Shown piece after piece: positions 1 to 7,260 of a DNA stretch of 21,217 nucleotides. Within the stretch, counting starts at the first letter, position 1. Each line of letters begins with the position of its first letter. The DNA comes from Clostridium sp. AM33-3. GTDB lineage: Bacteria > Bacillota > Clostridia > Lachnospirales > Lachnospiraceae. Location: contig NZ_QUIV01000038.1 of NCBI RefSeq assembly GCF_003480315.1, positions 1 through 21,217 on the forward strand, in the 5' to 3' direction. Made by a program: the position numbers and the translations under genes. Below the pieces are notes generated by a model. That model did no database searches, was not told where the DNA came from, and saw only the letters and a program-made list of their open reading frames with translations.

Positions 1-76
1 TCTTGCGTTTCAGACGCTTTCATCTCGGCAATTGAATAACCGAGGATTCTCGCTTATTACCCTAAAATAATAAAAC
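1..76. other. Gene-free edge segment with small inverted repeats
   Basis: No gene is visible. The segment follows the stop of the c-di-GMP gene. It holds two small stem-loops: GCGT/ACGC around 5-17, and a 10-bp stem with one mismatch at 35-58 (AATAACCGAG / CTCGCTTATT around GATT). CTCGG at 24-28 can instead pair with CCGAG at 40-44, so two of the pairings exclude each other. No U-run follows, so a simple terminator is not supported. It may be the leader of a minus-strand gene beyond the window. Confidence 0.3.
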
Positions 77-2011
77 TTACTGAATCTCCAGCATTTTCTG
101 TTTGATCTTCGGCTCTATCTCCATAAAGCATTCGATGAGGATCGGGTTAAAGATTCCGCATTCACCGCTGAGTATCATCTCTATCGCGCGTTCATGCGTA
201 TAACCTTTTTTATAGGATCGCTCACTGATGAGAGCATCATAAACATCGGCAAGGGATACAATCTGGGCGGAAATCGGGATCTCATCTCCCACCAGTCCGT
301 CCGGGTACCCGCTGCCATCGTAGCGCTCATGATGCCAGCGGCAGATCTGATAGGCAACGTCGATCAGCGGTTCCTCTTTATAGCGCTCCATCTTGCTCAG
401 CATGGAGGCACCGATCAGCGTATGTTTTTTCATCTCATTAAATTCTTCTACGGTCAGTCTTCCCGGCTTGTTCAGGATTTTTTCGTCAATCCCAATCTTT
501 CCGATATCATGAAACGATGATGCAATGGAGATTCTCTGACACAGCTCCGGCGTCAGGCGGTACCTGTCCGTCTTTTTCAGGATTTCCTCCAGAAGCATCT
601 CCGTCAGCACTTTGATATGAAGCACATGCAGACCGCTCTCACCGTTTCTGAATTCCACAATCTGGCTTAAGATTTCTACCATCATCTGGTTATTCTTTTC
701 CTTTTCATGGATCTGGTCAGACACCAGTGCAGTCAGACGGCGCTGCTTTGCGTACAGCTTTATGGTGTTAAATACCCGCTGGCGGACCACATGATTATCA
801 AATGGTCTGCTGATATAGTCCGCTACTCCAAGCTGGAACGCCCGACGGATACAGGCGTCAGATTCCTCACTGGAAATCATGATAACCGGAATATCTTCAA
901 TCCACCGGTTCCGGTTCATGTACGTCAGTACCTCGAAGCCATCCATGACCGGCATGACAATATCAAGAAGAACCGCTGAAATTGCTTTTCCGTATTGCAT
1001 TAAAAGCTCCAGACACACCCTTCCGTTCTCAGCTACAATGATGTCAAAATCATCCTCCAGCATGGTGATCAGGATTTCCCGGTTCATCTCAGAATCATCT
1101 ACTACAAGAATTTTCTGTTTACGGACATCTCCGCCGTTCTGATTCAGCCCGTTCTCTCCCGGTCCCACCACAACCATATTCTTGTTGTTCTTTGCCTGAT
1201 ACATGAAATGATCCGCTCTGGCAACTGCAGCTTCAATTTTTTCATTCTGGCAAATGGTGCCGCCTACGCTGATGGAAATCTGCAGCTTCGTGTACCCCGG
1301 GATATTGGCCTCATGTACTCGCCGCTTAATCGTCTGAAGCTTTTTATGAAAAACTTCCTCCGTGACATCCGGCATCACAAGCAGAAATTCATCACCGCCA
1401 AACCGGACCAGACAGTCTGATCTGCGCGTATTCTTCCGGATCACATCTGCAACCGTATGCAGAGCCATATCGCCTGCGTTATGCCCGCATGTATCATTAT
1501 AGAGCTTAAAGTCGTCCAGATCGATCAGGGCAATTCCGGCAGTCCACTCAAGCGCTTTCATCTCATCCTCATAATAGCGGCGGTTATAGGCGTCCGTAAT
1601 GACATCCTTATAAAGTTTATCATCATAATGAACAAACAGATCCACAAGCTTTTCATGGTTCATCTGACCAAACGACCATTCATGGTCCAGACGGCGGATA
1701 AGCTCCATCACATATTCTTTTCCGCCAATCTTAACATAACGGGCAATCAGCTGGTAAAGGCTGCTGTCAAAGACCTCCAGCTTTCCGCGTTCCGTTCTGC
1801 TGATGGCTGCATTTGCAACTACGCAGTTCTGACACTGCTGTTCCATCTCCGGGAAATTGCAGCCCCCGCACGTATCCAGATATTCTCTGCAGGACTCCCG
1901 GATATGGTCTGAATCTTCAGCCGGGAACAGCCGTACTGCATGAAACACCTTTTTGAAATTTTCTATTTCTTTTTCGGCCTGTCTGACCGTCATCTTTTCG
2001 TCTGCTGCCAT
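77..2011 (-). CDS. Cyclic-di-GMP turnover protein: Cys-motif + GGDEF + receiver + HD-GYP
   Basis: A predicted cytoplasmic 644-residue signalling protein that could both make and degrade cyclic di-GMP. The N-terminal 130 residues carry five cysteines (C41, C48, C51, C60, C63, including two CxxC pairs), a sensor-like module often placed before GGDEF domains in Lachnospiraceae. The GGDEF domain (about 138-285) has an intact RFGGDEF (203-209) and an RxxD inhibitory site (R196 to D199) five residues before it. The receiver domain (about 298-425) has the acidic pair D305/D306 and phospho-acceptor D350. The HD-GYP domain (about 445-635) keeps HD (501-502), HHE (560-562) and DGSGYP (565-570). Both active sites look intact, so the net activity cannot be told. 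No transmembrane segment is seen. A separate kinase would have to phosphorylate D350; none is adjacent. It is transcribed alone from the promoter at 2082-2110. Confidence 0.93.
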   Translation of the reverse strand: MAADEKMTVRQAEKEIENFKKVFHAVRLFPAEDSDHIRESCREYLDTCGGCNFPEMEQQCQNCVVANAAISRTERGKLEVFDSSLYQLIARYVKIGGKEYVMELIRRLDHEWSFGQMNHEKLVDLFVHYDDKLYKDVITDAYNRRYYEDEMKALEWTAGIALIDLDDFKLYNDTCGHNAGDMALHTVADVIRKNTRRSDCLVRFGGDEFLLVMPDVTEEVFHKKLQTIKRRVHEANIPGYTKLQISISVGGTICQNEKIEAAVARADHFMYQAKNNKNMVVVGPGENGLNQNGGDVRKQKILVVDDSEMNREILITMLEDDFDIIVAENGRVCLELLMQYGKAISAVLLDIVMPVMDGFEVLTYMNRNRWIEDIPVIMISSEESDACIRRAFQLGVADYISRPFDNHVVRQRVFNTIKLYAKQRRLTALVSDQIHEKEKNNQMMVEILSQIVEFRNGESGLHVLHIKVLTEMLLEEILKKTDRYRLTPELCQRISIASSFHDIGKIGIDEKILNKPGRLTVEEFNEMKKHTLIGASMLSKMERYKEEPLIDVAYQICRWHHERYDGSGYPDGLVGDEIPISAQIVSLADVYDALISERSYKKGYTHERAIEMILSGECGIFNPILIECFMEIEPKIKQKMLEIQ

Positions 2012-2081
2012 ATATGCTTCGCTTTCCTGTTTGCCGGATCTGTTTCCGTTATTTTCCTAATCTGCGTTTCATAATATATCT

Positions 2082-2110
2082 ATGATAGCATTTTGTATGG
2101 AAAATAACAA
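2082..2110 (-). promoter_or_regulatory. Sigma-A-type promoter of the GGDEF/HD-GYP gene
   Basis: On the minus strand, TTGTTA (2105-2110) is followed after exactly 17 bp by TATCAT (2082-2087). Transcription would start near 2075, giving a leader of about 65 nt before the start codon at 2011. The leader has no recognisable riboswitch. Confidence 0.6.
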
Positions 2111-2139
2111 CTCGATAATCCATCATATTCCGTCACAAG

Positions 2140-2202
2140 CTGACAAATTGTAACTGCTCACAGGTAGGAATTTTCTGAACTGAAAATTGTATTGCCGCTC
2201 AC
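2140..2202. repeat. Imperfect direct repeat between trpA remnant and GGDEF gene
   Basis: Two copies of about 22 bp, CTGACAAATTGTAACTGCTC (from 2140) and CTGAAAATTGTATTGCCGCT (from 2180), lie 40 bp apart in the same orientation. They share CTGA, AATTGTA and GCTCAC. They sit just downstream of the trpA remnant. Function is unknown; they could be a duplicated regulatory site or chance AT-rich similarity. Confidence 0.35.
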
Positions 2203-2218
2203 ACATTACGCATAACGC

Positions 2219-2712
2219 TTATCCCCGATGAACCGCCTCGCACATATCCTTCACATAAGCCTTGATCTGCTCCGGCGCATCCGCCTCATACTCCTTTTTT
2301 TCCTCGAACAGCACATCCGGCAGGATCAGACCATCCATACCTGTCTCCGCTGCCTTTTTCACAAAACGCTCCGTTCCATAGGAGTAAACTACATTTGCGT
2401 AAGTCATGAACACCATCGGAATCTGTGTATTTTTCCGGATTTTCACAACCATATCAAATATTTTATCGGTGGTGACACCGCCGGATAATGCACGGATGTT
2501 TGCCTCCTGGATCACCGGTCCTTCCGCAGTCGGATCAGAAAACGGAATGCCAAGCTCAATTAAGTCTGCACCAGCCTCTTCCATGGCATATACAATCTTT
2601 TCCGTTACCTCTAAGGACGGATCTCCACAGGTGATGAACGGGATAAATGCTTTTCCTTTTTCAAAGGCCTCCACAGCCTCTTCATCGGTAATGGCTACTA
2701 CATACCGGGCAC
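2219..2712 (-). pseudogene. trpA: trpB C-terminal scrap fused to internally deleted trpA
   Basis: This reading frame begins with residues that read [16 protein letters not shown], which is the late part of tryptophan synthase beta (TrpB) and not TrpA. It then runs directly into the TrpA N-terminus, KGKAFIPFITCGDPS. The TrpA part continues through LIELGIPFSDP and GLILPDVLFEEK. It then jumps to a C-terminal-like tail, APEQIKAYVKDM, and ends after only 151 codons from a possible GTG at 2674, against about 255-265 for TrpA. Over 100 residues of the (beta/alpha)8 barrel are missing near 2281-2302. The catalytic Glu (E49 of the E. coli enzyme) is kept, but the position of catalytic Asp60 is Glu (TAEGP where DGP is usual). 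No good start or ribosome binding site precedes the fused frame. It cannot make a working alpha subunit. Confidence 0.88.
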
Positions 2713-3054
2713 ACCATGCTGTCCGGCTCCGGTCTCGGCAATCACTCTGGTCTTCCCCATTTTCTTTGCCAGAAGCATCTGGCCGATGACATTGTTGATC
2801 TTGTGGACACCGGTGTGGTTCAGATCCTCACGCTTTAAGTAGATTTTTGCTCCACCCAGATCCTTTGTCATGCGCTCCGCATAGTAAAGGCGGGACGGTC
2901 TGCCTGCATATTCATTGAGCATCATCGTCAGTTCCCGGTTAAATTCCGGATCGTCCTTATAACGGTTGTATGCTTCTTCCAGTTCGATTACTGCATTCAT
3001 CAGAGTTTCCGGAATGTACTGACCGCCATGAATTCCAAATCTGCCTTTGCTCAT
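2698..3054 (-). pseudogene. trpB: trpB 5' fragment, frameshifted and truncated
   Basis: This is the first part of tryptophan synthase beta, which joins indole and serine to make tryptophan using PLP. It starts well: ATG at 3054 follows AGGAGG with good spacing. The N-terminal TrpB sequence is intact, including the PLP-lysine motif NHTGVHKIN (K85) and [10 protein letters not shown]. After GQHGV (about residue 115 of about 395) the frame runs into PGM and a stop. At the same place another frame continues with [12 protein letters not shown], a motif near residue 300 of normal TrpB. So about 180 codons were lost and the frame changed, with the junction near 2710-2716. The result is a 118-residue fragment without the glycine-rich phosphate loop or the C-terminal domain. 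Transcription is still under an intact tryptophan T-box. Confidence 0.9.
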
Positions 3055-3095
3055 CGTGTTTCCTCCTCATAGTTGAATTTTCTCGAAAGAAAATG

Positions 3096-3132
3096 AAAAA
3101 TCCCGGCATAACGTTTTCACGCCATGCCGGGA
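3096..3132 (-). terminator. T-box regulated intrinsic terminator
   Basis: On the minus strand TCCCGGCAT and ATGCCGGGA form a strong stem (3101-3132) followed by TTTTT (3096-3100). It lies between the T-box sequence and the trpB start. It is the terminator arm of the leader, and its 5' side would be sequestered by the antiterminator when uncharged tRNA is bound. Confidence 0.9.
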
Positions 3133-3482
3133 CGAATGTGATCGTGGTGCCACCCGATTTTTACAGCCAGTGCCATCTTCCCTCGTGTCTGCTCTTTGCT
3201 CTCCGAAATCTGTCGGTTAAACAAAAAGCAGATACTCCACATCGGAATATCTGCCACCAATCTGTCTCATATCCAGGTACGGAAAACGGTAACTCCTGTT
3301 TTCGATACCCGTATCCATTAACGCTGGAACACGGCCTCAGCTACTTGCAAAGCGTTCGCCTGGCGTCTCACAAACCCATTCCAAAAGAAGCTTCATACTA
3401 CCTTCCACCAACCGGCAGCTCTCTGTGATGTCACCTCAGATGTACTCTCTTTGATCATCGACTTTCGAATGTTTATTTGACT
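3099..3482 (-). promoter_or_regulatory. Tryptophan-specific T-box leader
   Basis: This gene-free stretch of about 380 nt is a transcribed T-box leader. The conserved T-box sequence GGGTGGCACCACG lies at 3143-3155. Its UGGC (3149-3152) is complementary to the GCCA end of tRNA-Trp, whose discriminator base is G. Upstream is the GAGAGCTGCCGGTTGGTGGA region typical of Stem I (about 3402-3421). It is followed by a likely specifier loop with GAATGGG, in which TGG at 3376-3378 is the Trp codon. The specifier and discriminator readings agree. Uncharged tRNA-Trp should stabilise the antiterminator and switch on the downstream, now broken, trpBA. The specifier assignment rests on sequence pattern and not on a folded model. 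Confidence 0.9.
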
Positions 3483-3488
3483 GATTTT

Positions 3489-3517
3489 AAATTAGCACAG
3501 AGCAAAAAATCTGTCAA
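3489..3517 (-). promoter_or_regulatory. Promoter of the trp T-box transcript
   Basis: TTGACA (3512-3517) and TAATTT (3489-3494) are separated by exactly 17 bp on the minus strand, immediately before the T-box leader. The TGA stop codon of the MFS gene (3514-3516) is part of this -35 box. Transcription would begin near 3482. Confidence 0.75.
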
Positions 3518-4701
3518 CTGCTAATTTTATCTTTTTTTGTTTCAAACTTTGCTCCGGTCAAAAGCAAAACCGGAAAAATCAAAGCTGCCAGAATTCCTGC
3601 CTTTAAATTTCCCTTGCACATTCCAGATACCATTCCAACCAGAGTCGGGCCTCCCGAGCAGCCGATATCTCCGCCTAAAGCCAGAAGCGCAAACAAAGCA
3701 GTTCCTCCTGCCGGCAGCGCCTTTGATGCTCTGGAAAAGGTTCCGGGCCACAAGATTCCAACAGACAGACCGCACAGAGCGCATCCAGCCAGACTTAAAA
3801 CCGGAACCGGCATAAATACCAGGCACAGATAGGATAAGATACACAGAACGCTGCTAACAGCCATGAAACGATCCAGATTTATTTTTTCTCCATAGTTTCC
3901 ATAAAAAGCGCGGGAAGCTCCCATCAGGAAAGCAAATGCCATGGGGCCCGCCAGGTCTCCTGCTGTTTTGGATATTCCAAGTCCTTTTTCCGCAAACAGA
4001 GAATCCCACTGGCTGACAGACTGCTCACTGGCACCCGCGCAGATCATCATCACAAATAAAAGCCAGAAGGTACGGTTTTGAAAAAGCGTTACTATGGTCA
4101 TTCCCTCTTCTCCTTCCGGAAGTACCGGCGCAATGGGAACTCTGGTAAAGATCAGGGCGTTCAGAATGGGGATCACAGCCCATAAAACCGCCAGAAGTTT
4201 CCAGTTTTCAATCCCTGCAAGTTTGAAAAAAATGCTTGAGAAAAGTACCACACCAACATGTCCCCAGCAATAAAAGGAATGCAGCATACTCATGGCCTTT
4301 TCTTTGTGTGTGGAGGGACAGGCCTCCACAACAGGGCTTACCAGCACCTCCAGAAGTCCGCCTCCCACAGCGTAAACAATGACCGAAATTAGGATTCCGG
4401 CAAATGGGTGTCCCATCCGGTCTGGCAATACCGTCAGGCAGATCAGGCCCAGGGCTGACAAAATATGGGCCAGGACCATGGAGGCCCGATACCCCATCCG
4501 GTCTACAAAAGCAACAGAAAGCAGATCTGTCAGAAGCTGAATTCCAAAATTAAACGTCACCAGCAGAGTAATCTGCTGCAGCGGAATGTGATACGTACGC
4601 TGAAAGGTCAGAAATAAAAGCGGCGCAAAGTTATTTACAATGGCCTGGACAATATAGCCGGTAAAGCAGGCCCGCATGGTGCTGTCATAAGAATATTTCA
4701 T
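3514..4701 (-). CDS. Major facilitator superfamily transporter
   Basis: A 395-residue integral membrane protein of normal MFS length, with about 12 hydrophobic segments and a short soluble N-terminus. The loop after the second segment has LLSVAFVDRMGYRAS, the MFS motif A pattern (D-R-x-G-x-R). The overall look (FNFGIQLLTDLLS near the start, GILWPGTFSRASKA late) recalls FucP/sugar-type and other uncharacterised MFS carriers. The substrate cannot be read from sequence. It is divergent from the AraC-type regulator across 165 bp, which suggests that regulator controls it. A TATAAT at 4734-4739 could be its -10 box, but the -35 is weak. The start has GGAGAAACGGAAT before ATG. Its stop codon overlaps the -35 box of the trp leader, and no terminator separates the two units. 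Confidence 0.88.
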   Translation of the reverse strand: MKYSYDSTMRACFTGYIVQAIVNNFAPLLFLTFQRTYHIPLQQITLLVTFNFGIQLLTDLLSVAFVDRMGYRASMVLAHILSALGLICLTVLPDRMGHPFAGILISVIVYAVGGGLLEVLVSPVVEACPSTHKEKAMSMLHSFYCWGHVGVVLFSSIFFKLAGIENWKLLAVLWAVIPILNALIFTRVPIAPVLPEGEEGMTIVTLFQNRTFWLLFVMMICAGASEQSVSQWDSLFAEKGLGISKTAGDLAGPMAFAFLMGASRAFYGNYGEKINLDRFMAVSSVLCILSYLCLVFMPVPVLSLAGCALCGLSVGILWPGTFSRASKALPAGGTALFALLALGGDIGCSGGPTLVGMVSGMCKGNLKAGILAALIFPVLLLTGAKFETKKDKISS

Positions 4702-4728
4702 ATTCCGTTTCTCCTTTTCCTGTTCTAT

Positions 4729-4766
4729 ATTGGATTATATCGTAATATTAAAAATATTCATTGGAT
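4729..4766. promoter_or_regulatory. Candidate regulator sites: direct repeat ATTGGAT
   Basis: ATTGGAT occurs at 4729-4735 and 4760-4766 in the same orientation, 31 bp apart (about three helical turns). They lie between the divergent MFS and AraC-family genes and overlap the predicted promoters of both. AraC-family proteins often bind direct repeats, so these are candidate half-sites. This is inference from spacing and position only. Confidence 0.35.
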
Positions 4767-4790
4767 AAAATCATATATTTATTGTATAAT
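4761..4790 (+). promoter_or_regulatory. Promoter of the AraC-family regulator
   Basis: TTGGAT (4761-4766), an 18-bp spacer and a perfect TATAAT (4785-4790) are followed by a leader of about 70 nt to the start codon at 4867. Confidence 0.6.
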
Positions 4791-4866
4791 ATCACATAAC
4801 AAATGTATGTAAGCCAGTAAGTTAATGAACGCATCCATAATCAATGCCCTATGGAAGGAGCCATTT

Positions 4867-5757
4867 ATGATATCTTCATGTAAAACAGTAATCCAGACAG
4901 ACGAATCCTTCCGTGAAACCAGCCTGCACGGAAATCCAAGGTATCCTTTTGCCTTCTATCTCGAAGATATTTGGGATTTTGACTTTCACCGGATGGACTG
5001 GCACTGGCATCAGGAACTTGAGTTTCTTGTGGTTCAGGAAGGCACCGTTCACTGTTCAGTCGGAATCCGACAATTTGATCTTGAACAGGGATATGGCCTG
5101 TTTATCAATCGCAGTATTCTTCACCGGTTTGAAGCAGACAATCATGCCATTATCCCCAACATTGTGTTTTCTCCTGTTTTTCTCGCCGCCGAGCAGACTG
5201 GGATTTATCAGGATTTCATTCACCCTCTTGTAAATGCCGCAATTCCTTTTCAGATATTTTCTCCGGAAGTTTCATGGCAAAAGAATATACTGGACAATCT
5301 GGATTCTGTTTTTGAACTTCAGAAACAGCCGTCTTCATCCAGGCTTCTGACCATTAGCCTTCTTTTTCATTTATGGAATACTCTGTTTGAACATTTACAG
5401 GATATATCCGGAACTTCTGTCAGACGCACAGACATGGCCCAGACAAAACTGCAGCTTATGATGCAGTACATACAGGATCGCTTTCGTGATCCCCTCTCCC
5501 TGGACGAGATAGCCGCGTCAGCTTCCGTAAGCAAAAGCAGAGCACTTCAGATTTTTCAGGACCATATTCAGTTTTCTCCCATTGCCTATCTGATCTCCTA
5601 CCGGCTGCAGCGCGCGGCTTTTCTGCTCTCAGAAACAGAAAAACCCATTTCCTCCATTGCGGAAGAAACAGGTTTTTCTGATTCCGGTTATTTTTGCCGG
5701 ACATGGAAAAAGCATTACGGCATGACGCCGAAGGAATATCGGAATACACACCGGTAA
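4867..5757 (+). CDS. AraC-family transcriptional regulator with cupin-like sensor
   Basis: This is the only plus-strand gene. I choose ATG at 4867 over 4825 because GGAAGGAG (4853-4860) sits six bases before it, while the upstream ATG has no ribosome binding site. The product is 296 residues. The N-terminal half is a cupin-type ligand-binding domain with HWHQELEFLVVQEGTVHCSVG (about 46-66). The C-terminal 100 residues hold two helix-turn-helix units: SLDEIAASASVSKSRALQIF (about 211-230) and ISSIAEETGFSDSGYFCRTW (about 261-280), ending in the usual GMTPKEYR. It most likely controls the divergent MFS gene. It could also act on the sugar genes downstream, but nothing in the sequence shows that. 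Its stop is only 3 bp from the stop of the convergent transaldolase gene. Confidence 0.9.
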   Translation: MISSCKTVIQTDESFRETSLHGNPRYPFAFYLEDIWDFDFHRMDWHWHQELEFLVVQEGTVHCSVGIRQFDLEQGYGLFINRSILHRFEADNHAIIPNIVFSPVFLAAEQTGIYQDFIHPLVNAAIPFQIFSPEVSWQKNILDNLDSVFELQKQPSSSRLLTISLLFHLWNTLFEHLQDISGTSVRRTDMAQTKLQLMMQYIQDRFRDPLSLDEIAASASVSKSRALQIFQDHIQFSPIAYLISYRLQRAAFLLSETEKPISSIAEETGFSDSGYFCRTWKKHYGMTPKEYRNTHR

Positions 5758-5760
5758 ACT

Positions 5761-6414
5761 TTACTCTCCAAATACAGCCTTGTAGTCTGCCTGGAATTTT
5801 GCAATACCCTGATCGGTCAGCGGGTGCTTGGTCATCTGCTCTAATACCTTGTACGGTACGGTTGCGATGTCAGCGCCAGCCTTTGCGCAGTCGATGACAT
5901 GGATCGGGTTGCGGATGCTTGCTGCGATGATCTCGGTCTCAATATCGTGCATCATGAAGATCTCGGTGATCTCGTTGATCAGGTCGATACCCGGCATGGA
6001 GATGTCATCCAGTCTTCCCAGGAACGGGGACACGTAGGTTGCGCCTGCTCTTGCAGCCAGCAGAGCCTGTGCTGCGGAGAAGATCAGGGTTACGTTGGTC
6101 TTGATGCCTTCTGCGTGGAGAACCTTAACAGCCTTTAAGCCCTCTACGGTCATCGGGATCTTTACAACCATATTCGGATGGATGGCTGCAATCTCACGGC
6201 CCTCTTTGATCATGCCCTCTGCATCGGTGGTGGTAGCCTTTACCTCACCGCTGATCGGTCCGTCTACGATGGAAGCAATCTCTGCGATAACCTGATTAAA
6301 GTCACGGCCCTCTTTTGCGATCAGGGACGGGTTGGTGGTAACGCCACAAATAATGCCCATATCGTTTGCTTTGCGGATCTCATCAACATTTGCGGTATCT
6401 ACGAAAAATTTCAT
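5761..6414 (-). CDS. tal: Transaldolase, short TalC/MipB-type
   Basis: A 217-residue (beta/alpha)8 enzyme of the short transaldolase family (usual length 212-220). It moves a dihydroxyacetone unit between sugar phosphates in the non-oxidative pentose phosphate pathway in the cytoplasm. The Schiff-base lysine is K85 in VVKIPMT. Family markers include GVTTNPS (24-30), NVTLIF and [11 protein letters not shown] (127-137). Two positions favour transaldolase over fructose-6-phosphate aldolase. Phe follows YVSP, where the aldolase has Tyr131. Glu57 stands where the aldolase has Gln59. It has its own promoter (6453-6481), so it can be expressed apart from the upstream epimerase and kinase. The ribosome binding site (AAGGGGG) lies rather far from the start. 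It ends 3 bp from the convergent regulator gene with no terminator between. Confidence 0.93.
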   Translation of the reverse strand: MKFFVDTANVDEIRKANDMGIICGVTTNPSLIAKEGRDFNQVIAEIASIVDGPISGEVKATTTDAEGMIKEGREIAAIHPNMVVKIPMTVEGLKAVKVLHAEGIKTNVTLIFSAAQALLAARAGATYVSPFLGRLDDISMPGIDLINEITEIFMMHDIETEIIAASIRNPIHVIDCAKAGADIATVPYKVLEQMTKHPLTDQGIAKFQADYKAVFGE

Positions 6415-6452
6415 GATTTAAAATTCCCCCTTGGATTAATTATTCTATGGAA

Positions 6453-6481
6453 ATTGTAAGCCCTGTCCACATATTTTGCAA
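6453..6481 (-). promoter_or_regulatory. Promoter of the transaldolase gene
   Basis: TTGCAA (6476-6481), exactly 17 bp, then TACAAT (6453-6458) on the minus strand, in the 126-bp gap between araD and the transaldolase gene. It gives a leader of about 30-35 nt. Confidence 0.65.
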
Positions 6482-6540
6482 ACAGATTTCACTTTTTCGA
6501 TCAATTTTGTCACAGTTCATACGTACTGCAACGGATTTTG

Positions 6541-7236
6541 TTACTTCTTCTGTCCGTAATACGCGTTCGGACCATGCTTTCTTAAGAAATGCTTGTCCTG
6601 CATGCACTGCGGTGTGCGGTTGTCCGCATTCGGATTAATGAGCTCGGTCATGAAATTCATCTTGGCGATCTCTTCCAGAACCACTGCATTGTGAACGGCT
6701 TCTGCAGCGCTCTTGCCCCAGGTGAACGGACCATGGTTCTTGCAGAGAACAGCAGGAACATACATCGGATTTCTGTCCTTAAAAGTCTCTACGATGACAA
6801 GACCGGTGTTCTTCTCATAGCCTTCCTCGATCTCCTCTGCGGTTAAGTTTCTTGCGCATGGAATCTCGCCGTAGAAATAGTCAGCATGTGTAGTCCCGTA
6901 GCATGGAAGCCCTCTTCCTGCCTGTGCCCATGCGGTTGCATGTGGGGAATGGGTATGAACGATACCGCCAATCTCCGGGAATGCTTTATAAAGCTCTACA
7001 TGAGTCGGAGTATCGGAGGACGGGTTCATGGTTCCCTCTACCCGGTTTCCGTTTAAATCCATAACAACCATATCTTCCGGTTTCAGCAGATCATAATCTA
7101 CACCGCTCGGTTTGATCACGAATAAACCGCTCTCCCTGTCGATTCCGCTGACATTTCCCCAGGTGTAGGTAATAAGACCGCGCTTCGGCAGCTCCATATT
7201 TGCTTCATATACCTGCTGTTTTAATGCTTCCAGCAT
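6541..7236 (-). CDS. araD: L-ribulose-5-phosphate 4-epimerase
   Basis: A 231-residue class II aldolase/epimerase-family enzyme of full AraD length. It converts L-ribulose 5-phosphate to D-xylulose 5-phosphate by retro-aldol cleavage, using a divalent metal. Visible markers are GNVSG (27-31), KPSGV (42-46) and SSDTPTH (73-79, with D75). The metal-binding histidines are H94 and H96 in IVHTHS and H168 in CKNHGP. The C-terminal HGPNAYYGQ carries the conserved tyrosine. The start has GGGAGG seven bases upstream. It lies 24 bp after the FGGY kinase gene, so the pair is probably one transcript. A close relative such as L-fuculose-phosphate aldolase is unlikely, given the AraD-specific C-terminal tail. 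Confidence 0.94.
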   Translation of the reverse strand: MLEALKQQVYEANMELPKRGLITYTWGNVSGIDRESGLFVIKPSGVDYDLLKPEDMVVMDLNGNRVEGTMNPSSDTPTHVELYKAFPEIGGIVHTHSPHATAWAQAGRGLPCYGTTHADYFYGEIPCARNLTAEEIEEGYEKNTGLVIVETFKDRNPMYVPAVLCKNHGPFTWGKSAAEAVHNAVVLEEIAKMNFMTELINPNADNRTPQCMQDKHFLRKHGPNAYYGQKK

Positions 7237-7260
7237 AACTGTTTCCTCCCTGATCTGATT

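Noticed and set aside
1457..1912. Plus-strand 151-codon frame
   Set aside because: It is the mirror of the GGDEF gene, whose protein has intact conserved motifs in the other strand.
2012..2081. Cyclic-di-GMP riboswitch in the leader of the GGDEF gene
   Set aside because: The roughly 65-nt leader lacks the GEMM core and GNRA-type tetraloop pattern.
2970..3428. Plus-strand open frame of 152 codons opposite the T-box leader
   Set aside because: It lies antisense to a clear T-box, has no ribosome binding site and gives no recognisable protein.
3542..3844. Minus-strand 100-codon frame inside the MFS gene
   Set aside because: Shifted frame of the MFS coding region with arginine-rich, unstructured product.
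5761..6414. Fructose-6-phosphate aldolase instead of transaldolase
   Set aside because: The diagnostic Tyr131 and Gln59 of the aldolase are Phe and Glu here, as in transaldolases.
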